Shown: positions 1-9,338, numbered from the stretch's first letter. The stretch is 64,000 nucleotides of DNA from Gracilibacillus salinarum (GCF_022919575.1 NZ_CP095071.1:4288001-4352000); one strand, 5' to 3'. Notes: generated by a model from the sequence alone, not told the origin. Made by a program: numbers and translations.

Positions 1-108
1 AAATACGCTAATTATTTTGAGATTGATTTAGAATCAGCCTTCTATCAGAAAATGGTCGAAGTAAAAGAACGGAAAAATAAAGATATAGGAGTACAAACGA
101 AAGACTGA
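1..108 (+). CDS. C-terminal end of an unidentified protein (partial)
   Basis: Frame 1 is open from the window edge to a TGA at 106-108 and gives the last 35 residues of a protein, beginning KYANYFEIDLESAF and ending IGVQTKD. The tail is charged and has no recognisable motif. The stop codon lies inside the following terminator stem, which supports this being a real gene end. Function cannot be assigned because the rest lies outside the window. Confidence 0.55.
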   Translation, partial: KYANYFEIDLESAFYQKMVEVKERKNKDIGVQTKD

Positions 109-132
109 CGCAGTTGGATGTGTCAGTTTTTT
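105..132 (+). terminator. Rho-independent terminator
   Basis: An 8-bp stem (105-112 with 119-126, one G-U pair) with a 6-nt loop is followed by a run of Ts. It overlaps the stop codon of the preceding partial gene and separates it from the P450 gene. Confidence 0.8.
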
Positions 133-194
133 GTTTGTATCACGGATTGCGGGGAATGATAGTAACAAGAATTGATTCGAGGGAGGTTTTTATT

Positions 195-1415
195 ATGGCG
201 ATGCCTAAAGAGGGTGGACTTGATCACACTTTAGAAGTGTTAAAAGAAGGTTATCATTATATCATGAATCATGCCGAGAAGTTTGATCATCGTATTTTTG
301 AAACAAGAATTTTAGCAGAAAAAGTCATCTGTATGGTCGGGAAAGAAGAAGCGGAATTATTTTATGACAACGAAAAGTTTTCACGAAAAAATGCAGCTCC
401 TGGCCGTATTCAAAAAACATTATTCGGTCAGGGTGGTGTACAGGGGTTGGATGGGCAAGCGCACCATCATCGTAAGAATATGTTCATGTCATTGATGACA
501 AAAGAAAAATTAACAGAAATGCAAGCGTTAGTCCGTGAAGAGTGGCGTGCTGAAGTGAAAGCCAATCAAGAAAAATTGGAAGTCTATGATGCTGCGAAAA
601 ATGTGCTGACAAGGGCTGCATTGAAATGGACTGGCGTTTCAGTAGACTCAACTGATGAGGAACAATGGGTGGACGAATTAAGTGATATGTTTGAACATGC
701 AGCAGATGTTGGTCCAAAGCATTGGAAGGCTAGATATTCTCGAATCAAAGCGCAGGGATGGCTCGAAGACATGGTGGACAAAGTGAGAAACCATGAGTTA
801 GCAGCAGATCAGGATCGAGCTCTATACCAGTTTTCGATGCATAAAGATCATAACGGGAAAGGTTTAGAAAAGAGCATTGTTGCCGTAGAGATATTAAATT
901 TGTTACGGCCGATTGTTGCCATTGCAGTATATATTGATTTTCTTATGCTATCGATTCACGACTTTCCAGAAAAGGTCGCACATATTGAGGATGGGGATGC
1001 TAAAAGCTTTATACAAGAGGTTCGCCGTTATTATCCATTTTTCCCTTTTGCAGCAGCACGCGTCAAACAGGACTTCACTTGGAAAGGGTATGAATTCAAA
1101 GAAGGTACGCTAACGCTTATCGATTTGTATGGTACTAATCATGATCCTGACATATGGGAAAATCCGGAGCGGTTTGAGCCAGAACGTTTTATGGAATGGA
1201 AAAGTAGTCCGTTTGATTTTATTCCACAAGGAGGAGGAGAATTCGATATCGGTCACCGTTGTGCCGGCGAATGGATGACGATTGATATATTGAAAGAAAC
1301 AGCTGAATTTTTTGTGAATGAGGTTTCTTATTCCTTTCCAAAGCAGAATCTTGCTTACAGCATGAATGATATTCCGTCGCTTCCGAAGAGTAGAGTAGTC
1401 ATTACATTTGAATAA
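195..1415 (+). CDS. cypC: Fatty-acid hydroxylating cytochrome P450 (CYP152 / P450-BSbeta family)
   Basis: A 406-residue protein that aligns by eye along its whole length with Bacillus subtilis YbdT/CypC, a soluble peroxygenase that uses H2O2 to hydroxylate long-chain fatty acids at the alpha or beta carbon. The heme-ligand region reads GHRCAGE with Cys356. The family's substrate-carboxylate arginine is present in LLRPIVAIA (Arg238), with Pro next to it as in CYP152. The I-helix lacks the usual acid-alcohol pair, as expected for a peroxygenase. ATG 195 is chosen because GAGGGAGG lies just upstream; an in-frame ATG at 114 falls inside the terminator. It appears monocistronic. A weak hairpin (CCATAC/GTATGG, about 1492-1520) lies downstream. 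Confidence 0.93.
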   Translation: MAMPKEGGLDHTLEVLKEGYHYIMNHAEKFDHRIFETRILAEKVICMVGKEEAELFYDNEKFSRKNAAPGRIQKTLFGQGGVQGLDGQAHHHRKNMFMSLMTKEKLTEMQALVREEWRAEVKANQEKLEVYDAAKNVLTRAALKWTGVSVDSTDEEQWVDELSDMFEHAADVGPKHWKARYSRIKAQGWLEDMVDKVRNHELAADQDRALYQFSMHKDHNGKGLEKSIVAVEILNLLRPIVAIAVYIDFLMLSIHDFPEKVAHIEDGDAKSFIQEVRRYYPFFPFAAARVKQDFTWKGYEFKEGTLTLIDLYGTNHDPDIWENPERFEPERFMEWKSSPFDFIPQGGGEFDIGHRCAGEWMTIDILKETAEFFVNEVSYSFPKQNLAYSMNDIPSLPKSRVVITFE

Positions 1416-1691
1416 ACGTTGAAACGTTAAAAATGTCGTTAATCAGTGAATGAATGGCGTTTTTAATATGTGTTACAAAGCGAATTGCAAAAAAACCATA
1501 CTCAAGAAGATGTATGGATTTCTATATATGTCATCTAACTGCTTAGCGGCCATATTTCCACTTCGTCATACGTTTACATAGTCCGAATTATAAGTAGCTA
1601 ATATATTTAAGAAATAAATATTTTCATTATAGTTGCTTATGGATATTCATGTTAAAATAGGGGTGTTTATACAACGATGGGGGCTGATGTC

Positions 1692-1968
1692 ATGAAATGT
1701 AAATGGATGGCTTCTGGTGGATTTTTGATCGTGTTTATTCTGTTAGCCGGTTGTCAAGTTTCACAGAATGAATCACGTTATCAATGTTATGCCGCATGAG
1801 AGTATTGTAAGTGATAGAGTATGGAAAGAAGCAGGTACAGCAGCATACGTGATCACTTTAACAAAATTGGTGAAAAGCGATCAGGATGAGGAAGAATATT
1901 TCTGGAAGTATGCCTATGAACCTCAAAAGGATGAGGTGGAGTTAATAAAAAGTAGTGGAAAAGAATAG
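1692..1968 (+). pseudogene. Small lipoprotein gene with a probable frameshift
   Basis: ATG 1692 opens a lipoprotein signal peptide (MKCKWMASGG..., lipobox LAGC) but the frame stops at 1788-1790 after 32 residues. The +1 frame carries a good protein tail from about 1768 to 1968 ([20 protein letters not shown]... ending SSGKE) with no start or ribosome site of its own and a stop just upstream in its frame. The simplest reading is one ~90-residue lipoprotein broken by a single-base indel between about 1745 and 1795. It could be a true pseudogene or a sequencing error. Function unknown; it precedes a small membrane protein gene. Confidence 0.6.
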
Positions 1969-1997
1969 AAAAATTGATTGGAAAGGAATAATGAGAT

Positions 1998-2336
1998 ATG
2001 CGCAGGAGATGGCTGGATTATGTGGCGAGTATTGCGGTAATATACTTAATTTCAAAATTGTTTGGTGATGGCGATAGCAAAGAATACTTATTAATTATTG
2101 GTTTAACAATAGGATTTTTGCTAGCTATTAAAATATTTACTGAAGGGTTTCTTATTGAAAAATTAATCATTAGTTTTGTGCCACTGATCTTTTGTATTTT
2201 AGCTTTGGCAGCAAGCGAAGTGGTTCCTTTCAAGCTACTTTCTGGCATTATTTCAGGCTTTTTATTTGTGGCATTTGATAAAATAAAACATTCAAATGAA
2301 ATAAATGTTAAGGAGACGGAACAAATTGAGAATTAG
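1998..2336 (+). CDS. Small integral membrane protein, unknown function
   Basis: 112 residues with about three hydrophobic segments (residues ~8-20, 28-47, 53-95) and a charged C-terminal tail ending EQIEN. The start has only a weak GGAAAGGAATAATGAG upstream region. It lies 29 bp after the frameshifted lipoprotein gene and may be co-transcribed with it. No family recognised. Confidence 0.6.
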   Translation: MRRRWLDYVASIAVIYLISKLFGDGDSKEYLLIIGLTIGFLLAIKIFTEGFLIEKLIISFVPLIFCILALAASEVVPFKLLSGIISGFLFVAFDKIKHSNEINVKETEQIEN

Positions 2337-2776
2337 AAAAATGTAACAGGAAGAAATAGACACGGTTCGAATTCTTAGGCTGTAAAGCTACCAAAAATAT
2401 CAATTGTTTTTATCAGAAGAACATTGAGACATGCTAAAAATACACTTATTTTGGATAGTTATGATGAAAATAATACAAAAATATTTTGCAGAACAATAGG
2501 ATCGAATTATGAGAAGCGTTGTTTTGTTTCCGTCAGCAATTCAGGCATATGATTGGAATGAATATGTCCCTGATTATCCAGTGATAACAAAAATATTATG
2601 AACAATAAAATACAATCGGGATATCAAGTTTTATATTATTGATAAAATGATGGATTGGACCATCAGTAACAGTCGTAAGTGACATTTGGTAATGTTTCTT
2701 TTTTTGCAAATGGATACTTACTGCTATGAAAAGAACAGACAAAATCAATTCGATAATCATCAAGGGGGGACTATAA
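2337..2776. other. 440-bp AT-rich stretch, possible gene remnant
   Basis: No complete gene is evident. A 30-codon open frame from ATG 2509 to TGA 2601 (RSVVLFPSAIQAYDWNEYVP...) has protein-like composition but no ribosome site, and may be the end of a decayed gene. The remainder is AT-rich with no repeat or strong hairpin. Confidence 0.3.
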
Positions 2777-3220
2777 TTGAAGTATTTCTTGAAATTAAAT
2801 GTGGTTAGTATGTTGTACGCTCTTATGTTTTTTGTACCGATGCAATTAATGTTAAATGTGTATAGAATCAATAGATTAACAAATTGGGATATAGATACAA
2901 TAAGTACGGTTACCTGGATTTATGCTGCAATTGAAATGATTGGGGGAACCATCGCGCTCTATTACTTGACCAAAAAGTGGTTGAATGGAAGAAATGCTAA
3001 CTATTGGGCTATCGTGCTTTGGTTCCTATATTTAGTACTCTTTACATACGTAGTTGCTTCTTTATTTCCGATGACGAATGGTGGAGACGATCCTAACCCT
3101 GTTGCTGGTCTGTTTTTGATAGGAGGATTAATCGTTTATCCGTTCTATATATTTATTATCAGTTCGGTTGGTTCGGCAAGGGAGGAAGAACCGATTCAGA
3201 AGACCGCAATCCACTCATAA
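2777..3220 (+). CDS. Four-helix membrane protein, unknown function
   Basis: 147 residues with four predicted transmembrane segments (about 8-28, 45-65, 76-98, 110-130) and a short charged C-terminus. The TTG start at 2777 is supported by AAGGGGGG seven bases upstream. A convergent small membrane protein gene follows immediately; the two stop codons abut. No named family recognised. Confidence 0.65.
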   Translation: MKYFLKLNVVSMLYALMFFVPMQLMLNVYRINRLTNWDIDTISTVTWIYAAIEMIGGTIALYYLTKKWLNGRNANYWAIVLWFLYLVLFTYVVASLFPMTNGGDDPNPVAGLFLIGGLIVYPFYIFIISSVGSAREEEPIQKTAIHS

Positions 3221-3520
3221 TTAAGGCTCTAAAAAAGCAAAATTACCGATATACCACATGCCTATATTAACTAATAAAAAAATAAACCCAGCAATAAGTA
3301 AAAATAATTTAATATCCGTTCTTTTTATGAAAAACGAAAAAATTAAACTGATAATGCTGTAACCAATCGGAATGATCAGACTCATACTCCCAGTTGCCCC
3401 GAGAGTTACAATAGAAAGATAGGAAGAAAAATTTTCGTAATCTAGCAATGTAACAAGTGTTAGTGGAAGGATACTTAGCAACAAAAATAATGAAGCTATG
3501 GAAATATACATTCTGCCCAT
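3221..3520 (-). CDS. Small membrane protein, unknown function
   Basis: 99 residues, almost entirely hydrophobic, with three likely membrane helices (about 5-25, 38-64, 73-92) separated by a KRTD-containing cytoplasmic turn. GGAAGTAGATGAAATGGGC gives a usable ribosome site for the ATG at 3520. Convergent with the preceding gene with no spacer, so the two transcripts must overlap. Function unknown. Confidence 0.6.
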   Translation of the reverse strand: MGRMYISIASLFLLLSILPLTLVTLLDYENFSSYLSIVTLGATGSMSLIIPIGYSIISLIFSFFIKRTDIKLFLLIAGFIFLLVNIGMWYIGNFAFLEP

Positions 3521-3589
3521 TTCATCTACTTCCTTTCAGACGGTAATACACGCTGAGAGAAAAATAATTCTCTCAGCTGCAACCTTATT

Positions 3590-4435
3590 TTAAAATTCTT
3601 CATAAACGGCCGGATCCTGATCATTAATTCTGCCATCCGTTCGCGTTAAATGTCCGATTGCTTCCATATCTTCATAATCCAAAGCAAAATCAAAAATAGA
3701 CAGATTGTTTAATTGATGTTCAGGTGAAGTTGACCGCGGAATTGTTACATTTCCAAGCTGATAATGCCAGCGTAGGATCACCTGCCCTACTGATTTATGA
3801 TATTTCTTCGCGACCTGCTGTATTGTTTCATTTTCCATGATTTCTTCTGCACGATAGAGCGGGCTCCATGACTCTGTTACAATCTGATGCTTTTCGTGGA
3901 AAGTCCGTTGTTCTTCCTGGTTAAAGAAAGGATGTAGCTCGATTTGATTGACGGTTGGCATCACACCCGTTTCACGTTGCAGTCTTTCCAGGTGCTCCGG
4001 TAAAAAGTTACTGACGCCAATCGAACGAACCAATCCCCATTTTTGTGCATCCATTAATGCCTGCCATGCTTCTACGTAATGATCTTGTTTTGGGTTTGGC
4101 CAATGGATCAAATAAAGATCGAAATAGTCCAGGTTGGCACGGAATAATGATTCTTGTATTGCTTTAATCGCCTCATCGTATTGGTGATAGCGTCCAGGCA
4201 ATTTGGATGTAACTCGTAATTTTTCTCTTGGTACAGCAGCTCGGCGGATCGCTTCCCCGACGGCACCTTCATTCTCATAATTATAGGCAGTATCAAGTAA
4301 CCGGTAACCATTAGATATCGCATTGGCAATCACCGTTGTGCCTTGATTTCCTTTTATATTAGCTGTCCCAAATCCAATTGTCGGTACTTCCATTCCATCA
4401 TGTAGCTTTATGGTTGGTACGATACTTTCCATCAT
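3590..4435 (-). CDS. Aldo/keto reductase
   Basis: About 281 residues, the usual size for the (beta/alpha)8-barrel aldo/keto reductases that reduce aldehydes and ketones with NAD(P)H. From the chosen start the catalytic tetrad is Asp48, Tyr53, Lys78 and His111 (LDTAYNYENEG, TSKLPG, LIHWPNP). GVSNF and the cofactor-binding IPRSTSPEH segment are also intact. It resembles the Bacillus YvgN/YtbE group. ATG 4435 is preferred: AAAAGGAG lies five bases upstream, whereas the in-frame GTG at 4441 is too close to it. Monocistronic. Confidence 0.92.
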   Translation of the reverse strand: MMESIVPTIKLHDGMEVPTIGFGTANIKGNQGTTVIANAISNGYRLLDTAYNYENEGAVGEAIRRAAVPREKLRVTSKLPGRYHQYDEAIKAIQESLFRANLDYFDLYLIHWPNPKQDHYVEAWQALMDAQKWGLVRSIGVSNFLPEHLERLQRETGVMPTVNQIELHPFFNQEEQRTFHEKHQIVTESWSPLYRAEEIMENETIQQVAKKYHKSVGQVILRWHYQLGNVTIPRSTSPEHQLNNLSIFDFALDYEDMEAIGHLTRTDGRINDQDPAVYEEF

Positions 4436-4461
4436 AATCACTCCTTTTTAAACGCTTCATA

Positions 4462-4602
4462 TAAAGGATGTTCAAAAAGTCACTAAATGATAAGCGGAGA
4501 ATTTCAGCGTGAGCTTTTCTCCAAGTATTAACCTACATACGCTTCGCTACTCGACCTTCCTGCTTTTCATTCAAAAACTTTTTAAAGACTTCTATTATTG
4601 TA
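4462..4602. repeat. Possible dispersed repeat with imperfect inverted ends
   Basis: The stretch begins GGATGTTCAAAAAGTCAC and ends CAAAAACTTTTTAAAGAC, so its ends are imperfect inverted repeats (TTCAAAAAGT against ACTTTTTAAA). The middle is GC-richer than its surroundings. I recall similar sequences scattered in other Bacillaceae genomes, but there is no second copy in this window, so the call rests on the ends and on memory. Confidence 0.35.
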
Positions 4603-4672
4603 TTACCACCATTTAACATTATTCAAAACAAAATTTTTGAATAAGTAAAAAGATTTAACGTTAAAATAAGGC

Positions 4673-4701
4673 TTTACGAACCGTATGCAACGTGATATAT
4701 T
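4673..4701 (+). promoter_or_regulatory. Sigma-A promoter of yhgD-yhgE
   Basis: TTTACG (4673-4678), a 17-bp spacer and TATATT (4696-4701). The predicted start falls at about 4708, directly against the palindrome at 4709, so a bound repressor would block initiation. Confidence 0.6.
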
Positions 4702-4708
4702 GTATAAA

Positions 4709-4731
4709 TGACCAAAACAGTATTTTAGTCA
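4709..4731. promoter_or_regulatory. Probable TetR-family operator (autoregulation)
   Basis: An interrupted palindrome with half-sites TGACYAAAAY on each strand, centred between the promoter and the regulator start. Position and symmetry fit the operator of the TetR-type protein encoded 21 bp downstream. Confidence 0.6.
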
Positions 4732-4751
4732 GTTTGGAGTGAATCGGGCGA

Positions 4752-5327
4752 ATGGATCGAAAAAAACAAATCATAGCAGCTGCAACAGAGTCTTTTTCAC
4801 AATTTGGATATAAGGCAACCACAATGGACCTCGTGTCAAAAATAGCGAAGGTTGGAAAAGGAACGATTTATAACTATTTCTCTAATAAAGAAGAATTGTT
4901 AAAAGCTATTATTCAAAACGTAGCAACCGAAATGCGTGAAGTAGCGACTCAATCAATCAGATCAGAGCGTTCTTTTATTGATAATTTTAACAATGTATTA
5001 CACCATGTAGTCGCCTTTAGGGATCAACATGAATTAACAATCAAATTATCACAAGAAGCTATCCAGTTGGGGACACCGATTGTAACGGAAGCATTGGATG
5101 CCTTAGAGGAAGAAATCTGTTTATTTATCGAAGAGCGAATTTCCAAAGCCATTGAACGAAAAGAGATCCGATCATGCGACCCGAGCATAACAGCTTTCTT
5201 GATGTTTAAAATGTACATTAATTTAGTGAATGACTGGAAATTACGTGGGAATGATGCATTGCCAAAAGACGAAGTGGCTGACTTCATTCAACTGCACTTT
5301 ATTGAAGGGCTGGCACCAACGTCTTAA
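4752..5327 (+). CDS. yhgD: TetR-family repressor (YhgD-like)
   Basis: 191 residues. The N-terminal 50 residues form the TetR helix-turn-helix (RKKQIIAAATESFSQFGYKA ... VGKGTIYNYFSNKEELL); the rest is the variable ligand/dimer domain. It sits 24 bp upstream of yhgE, the arrangement seen in B. subtilis, where YhgD is predicted to control YhgE. A palindrome next to its promoter suggests autoregulation of the two-gene operon. The ligand cannot be read from the sequence. Confidence 0.88.
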   Translation: MDRKKQIIAAATESFSQFGYKATTMDLVSKIAKVGKGTIYNYFSNKEELLKAIIQNVATEMREVATQSIRSERSFIDNFNNVLHHVVAFRDQHELTIKLSQEAIQLGTPIVTEALDALEEEICLFIEERISKAIERKEIRSCDPSITAFLMFKMYINLVNDWKLRGNDALPKDEVADFIQLHFIEGLAPTS

Positions 5328-5351
5328 GCCCGTTTATTAGAGGTGACAACA

Positions 5352-8009
5352 TTGAAAAATAGCTGGAACATTTTTAAACAAGATTTACGAAACATCAAGC
5401 GAGTTCCATTAGTTGGGTTACTTTTAATAGGTTTAGCTATCTTGCCTTCTTTATATGCATGGTTTAATTTAAGTGCTTCATGGGACCCGTATTCCAATAC
5501 CGAAGATGTCAAAATCGCAATCGTCAATGAGGATGCTGGAGCGGAAGTAGAGGGCGAATCCATCAATATCGGTGAACAGCTTGAAGAAAATTTGAAAGAC
5601 AATGATAGCTTAGGCTGGGTATTTACGAGTAGAGAAGAAGCAGAAAAAGGCATAAAGTATGGCGATTATTATGCTGGTGTTTTTATTAAAGAAGATTTCT
5701 CATCTAAGCTGGCAAAAGTCGTCGAAGGGGAGCCTGTGAAGGCAAGTGTCAAGTATCAAGTTAACGATAAGAAAAATGCCATTGCACCAAAAATGACCTC
5801 AGCGGGTGCCTCGTCGATCGTAAATACGATCAATGATCAGTTTGTCAATGAGACGTCTCATACATTATTTGAGGAGTTCGATAAATTAGGTATTCAATTA
5901 GAAGAGGACTTGCCAACGATTCGGAAAATTGAAAATGCATTGTTTGATCTCGATGAAAATATGCCAGAGATTATGAAAGTTGGCCAATTTGTCGAAGACG
6001 TTGATCAGGACTGGGATAATATAAATGAAAAAATCGATTATTTTTTATCTATTAGAGACTATTTACCGAAAATACATGAAGGTGCAGATATCATCTTAAC
6101 ATTGCAGGATCAGTTTCCGAAAATATATGAATTAAGTGATTCCGTCTTAAAAGTGGAGGAAACATTGCCAACGATAGAAAAGGCTGTGGAAGACTTTAAT
6201 CAGATCGGAGCTAAATTCTCTGAAGTGGATCAATTTCTAGCGGATGCAGGTGAACATGTTCAACAAGTGCGTGAGCAGATCAAGAATAACCAGGATACGC
6301 TGAATGACATAGCAGACCAGGCTAGCTCACTTGAAGCATACGTGCAGGACTTCCAGGAATTTCTATCACAAGCAGAATGGAATGCAGAGCCTTTTGTTCA
6401 GTCTTTCCAATCACAAATCATGCGAATGAACCAGACCCTTGCTGATATTAGTGCGGAAATCGAGAGTATCGAGGCAGACGAAGATATTCCGGATCATGAG
6501 GCTGCGTTGAATCAATTGCAAGTGAAGTTAGAGGAACACATTCTCTATTTGCAAAGCAATATACAGATGTATTCCAATTTATATAGCCTGTCAGAAGACG
6601 AGAATATCAATACGTTTATTGGAGAGATGGAAGAAACGGTTGAGAGTTTTTCTGTTTTGAAACAGGATATAGCAAATACTGTTGATTCACAAACGATAAA
6701 TCGTGAACTAATTGAGGATGATTTGTCAGAAGCGCAATCGAATACCAGTACTATGGCAACATGGCTTGATAAGAATGGCAATGAAAGCCTCGATAACAGC
6801 TTCTCTGGTATTCAGGATAATATTGCTGATTCTAATCTGAACATGGATCAATTGACGGAATTAAATAAGACGCTGCAAGAAATGTTAACGAATGCGGACA
6901 GCGTATTGGCTAAATTAGAAACAGATATTTCTGCCATGCAGGAGCAACTCCCTGAGATCCAGCAAAAATGGGATGAGGTAAACAGCCAGGTGCAGGATAC
7001 ATTCCCTGTCTTCGTACAATCCATTCATGCTTTCAGTGATTTTATCGAGGAGGATCTCCCGGAAGTAGAAGAGAAAGTAAACGCATTGGCAACGTTTGTG
7101 GAAGAAGACTTACCGCAGCTGGAGGATAATTATTTAAAAGTGGCGAACTTATTAGAGGAAAATCTTCCAGCTTTTGAATCAGCCATTCATGATCTCGCTG
7201 CCTTTAGTGAAAATGATTTACCAGAATTAAGTGAAGGAGTATCAGATGCTGCAGATAAAGTGCATCAAATTGAAAACAAGGATCAATTAAACAAACTGAT
7301 TGAGTTATTGCGAAACGATTTGGCAGCAGAGAGTGATTTCTTTGCCAGTCCGGTAGAATTAGTACAGGAAGATATTTTTCCGATTCCGAACTACGGATCA
7401 GCTAATGCACCTTTTTACACGACATTAAGCTTGTGGGTTGGGGCATTGCTGCTATCTAATCTGCTGTCTACAAATCTACATCCATTAGATAATCGCGAAG
7501 GCTATACACAGAGACAAATTTATTTCGGCAGATTGCTGTTGTTTTTAGTAGTGGCAATATTGCAGGGCCTTATCGTCAGTATCGGAGATTTACTCGTATT
7601 AGATGTCTATGCGAGTGATCCATTGCAGCTCGTTCTCTTCTCCTTAATCATCGCGGTAGTGTTTATGACGATTGTCTACACCTTTGCCTCGATATTAGGG
7701 AATATTGGTAAAGCATTAATGATTGTACTGTTAGTGCTACAGTTATCAAGTGGAGGAGGTACTTTCCCAATTGAAGTAGCTCCGCCGTTTTTCCAAGCGT
7801 TGCACCCTTTTATGCCATTCACCTATGGAATCGATTTGCTAAGAGAAGCGGTTGGTGGTATTATTCCGGAAGTTGCCTGGAAAAACATCATAATGCTACT
7901 TGTTTTTCTGGTCGTAGCGCTTATTATCGGAGTACTGTTAAAACCATTATTAGCAAAACGAATAGAAGATACTGCTCGTAAGTCGAAAGATAGCAGGCTA
8001 GTGGAGTAG
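5352..8009 (+). CDS. yhgE: YhgE/Pip-family membrane protein (ABC-2-type permease domain)
   Basis: About 885 residues. There is one N-terminal membrane helix (~15-35), followed by the family's extracellular start (SASWDPYSNTEDVKIAIVNED). Next comes a very long acidic, heptad-rich region (~170-680) with repeated motifs such as FIEEDLPEVEEKV and FVEEDLPQLEDNY. Five or six C-terminal helices (~685-870) form an ABC-2-like domain. The family includes phage infection protein (Pip) and EsaA-like proteins; the substrate is unknown. TTG 5352 is preferred over GTG 5343 because AGAGGTGA lies six bases upstream and overlaps the GTG. It forms an operon with yhgD. Confidence 0.88.
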   Translation: MKNSWNIFKQDLRNIKRVPLVGLLLIGLAILPSLYAWFNLSASWDPYSNTEDVKIAIVNEDAGAEVEGESINIGEQLEENLKDNDSLGWVFTSREEAEKGIKYGDYYAGVFIKEDFSSKLAKVVEGEPVKASVKYQVNDKKNAIAPKMTSAGASSIVNTINDQFVNETSHTLFEEFDKLGIQLEEDLPTIRKIENALFDLDENMPEIMKVGQFVEDVDQDWDNINEKIDYFLSIRDYLPKIHEGADIILTLQDQFPKIYELSDSVLKVEETLPTIEKAVEDFNQIGAKFSEVDQFLADAGEHVQQVREQIKNNQDTLNDIADQASSLEAYVQDFQEFLSQAEWNAEPFVQSFQSQIMRMNQTLADISAEIESIEADEDIPDHEAALNQLQVKLEEHILYLQSNIQMYSNLYSLSEDENINTFIGEMEETVESFSVLKQDIANTVDSQTINRELIEDDLSEAQSNTSTMATWLDKNGNESLDNSFSGIQDNIADSNLNMDQLTELNKTLQEMLTNADSVLAKLETDISAMQEQLPEIQQKWDEVNSQVQDTFPVFVQSIHAFSDFIEEDLPEVEEKVNALATFVEEDLPQLEDNYLKVANLLEENLPAFESAIHDLAAFSENDLPELSEGVSDAADKVHQIENKDQLNKLIELLRNDLAAESDFFASPVELVQEDIFPIPNYGSANAPFYTTLSLWVGALLLSNLLSTNLHPLDNREGYTQRQIYFGRLLLFLVVAILQGLIVSIGDLLVLDVYASDPLQLVLFSLIIAVVFMTIVYTFASILGNIGKALMIVLLVLQLSSGGGTFPIEVAPPFFQALHPFMPFTYGIDLLREAVGGIIPEVAWKNIIMLLVFLVVALIIGVLLKPLLAKRIEDTARKSKDSRLVE

Positions 8010-8013
8010 TGGT

Positions 8014-8055
8014 GAGAACTCTTTTTGTTATTCTTAACAAGAAGGGTTCTCTTTT
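8014..8055 (+). terminator. Terminator of yhgD-yhgE
   Basis: A 16-bp stem (GAGAACTCTTTTTGTT with AACAAGAAGGGTTCTC, two G-U type pairs) is followed by CTTTTG. It begins four bases after the yhgE stop. Confidence 0.85.
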
Positions 8056-8070
8056 GTATAATCTCTTTCA

Positions 8071-8456
8071 TTAGCGAGAAAGGAACCAAAAGTGGTAAGC
8101 AGTGCCCCGAGATTTGTATTGTTTAGCAAGAAAGGAACCAAAAGTGGTAAGCGGTGCCCCGAGATTTGTATCGTTTAGCGAGAAAGGAACCAAAAGTGTT
8201 AAGTGGTGCCCCGAGATTTGTATCGTTTAGCGAGAAAGGAACCAAAAGTGTTAAGTGGTGCCCCGAGATTTGTATCGTTTAGCGAGAAAGGGACCAAAAG
8301 TGTTAAGTGGTGCCCCGAGATTTGTATCGTTTAGCGAGAAAGGGACCAAAAGTGGTAAGCAGTGCCCCGAGATTTGTATCGTTTAGCGAGAAAGGGGCCA
8401 AAAGTGTTAAGCAGTGCCCCGAGATTTGTATCGTTTAAAGAGAAAGGGCCAAAGGT
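8071..8456. repeat. Minisatellite: seven 52-bp tandem units plus a partial unit
   Basis: Unit starts at 8071, 8123, 8175, 8227, 8279, 8331 and 8383 give an exact 52-bp period (364 bp), then a decayed partial unit from 8435. Units differ by only a few substitutions (for example GGAACC/GGGACC/GGGGCC and GTGGTAAG/GTGTTAAG). Every frame contains frequent stops, so it is not coding. It lies outside the yhgE terminator in a gene-free stretch (8056-8679) that is otherwise empty. Confidence 0.95.
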
Positions 8457-8679
8457 CGTATCATAGCTAGTTGTGTATTATTCATGTTAATTTAAACCGG
8501 CTGGGCTCCAGTTTTTCTAAAGTTATTTGTATAAATATGGTAGAATAATATATATCAAGGCTAGCTACTATTGAAAGATCGGTTTTCTCAATAGTACTAC
8601 ATATCATCTTTTACTACAGTTCATCTATATTTTATGATATGGAAAAAATAATTGAATGAAATGAATCGAGGTCTCATTA

Positions 8680-9246
8680 ATGAAAACCATTATCTATATG
8701 ATAAGACATGCGGAATCACCGTTTATTTATGGAAGGGAGCGAATTAGAGGAATATCAGAAAAAGGGAAACAGGATTCGCAGAAAGTCACGGAAATAATGA
8801 GTAACAAACAGATTGATATCATTTTTTCAAGTCCATATAAAAGGGCTGTTCAAACGATAGAAGGAATTGCGCATGATAAGAAAATGGAAATTAATTTAAT
8901 AGAGGATTTAAGAGAACGTCAATTAAAAGGTGATTTCAAAATGCCCAAAGAGGAGCGGCTGGAAGCAATCGAAAAATCTTTTCAAAATCATGATTATTCA
9001 TTGCTGGATGGTGAATCAGTTAACGATGTTCAGAATCGTGCAATTCCCGTTATTAAGGAGTTGTTACTTACCTATTATGGAAAGCAAATGATAATTGGTA
9101 CACATGGGAATGTTATGACGATCATCATGAATTACTTTAACAGCAAGTACGGATATGGCTTTTGGGCAAATACTTCTATGCCGGATATTTATGAGTTAGT
9201 ATTTTCAGACTTTGAATTGGATGCTGTTCGCAGACTGTGGGACTGA
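8680..9246 (+). CDS. Histidine phosphatase family protein
   Basis: 188 residues. The branch-1 histidine phosphatase signature RHAES is at residues 9-13 (His10 is the phospho-acceptor), FSSPYKRAVQT supplies the second arginine and GTHGN the C-terminal catalytic histidine. The core fold resembles phosphoglycerate mutase-like enzymes but is shorter than true mutases, so a phosphatase of unknown substrate is the safer call. The ATG has GAGGT nine bases upstream. It stands alone between a minisatellite and a nucleotidyltransferase gene. Confidence 0.85.
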   Translation: MKTIIYMIRHAESPFIYGRERIRGISEKGKQDSQKVTEIMSNKQIDIIFSSPYKRAVQTIEGIAHDKKMEINLIEDLRERQLKGDFKMPKEERLEAIEKSFQNHDYSLLDGESVNDVQNRAIPVIKELLLTYYGKQMIIGTHGNVMTIIMNYFNSKYGYGFWANTSMPDIYELVFSDFELDAVRRLWD

Positions 9247-9338
9247 CCATTTTGCTTTCTGCGACTTTAATAAAGGAATTTTAAGCTACATATCGAATAT
9301 TGTAATAAATACATTTTTGAAAGGTTGATTCTTAATGT

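Noticed and set aside
2596..2871. 91-codon minus-strand frame
   Set aside because: It overlaps the start of the well-supported plus-strand membrane protein gene at 2777 and lacks a ribosome site.
8071..8456. CRISPR array
   Set aside because: The units are contiguous 52-bp tandem copies without unique spacers, and no cas genes are present.
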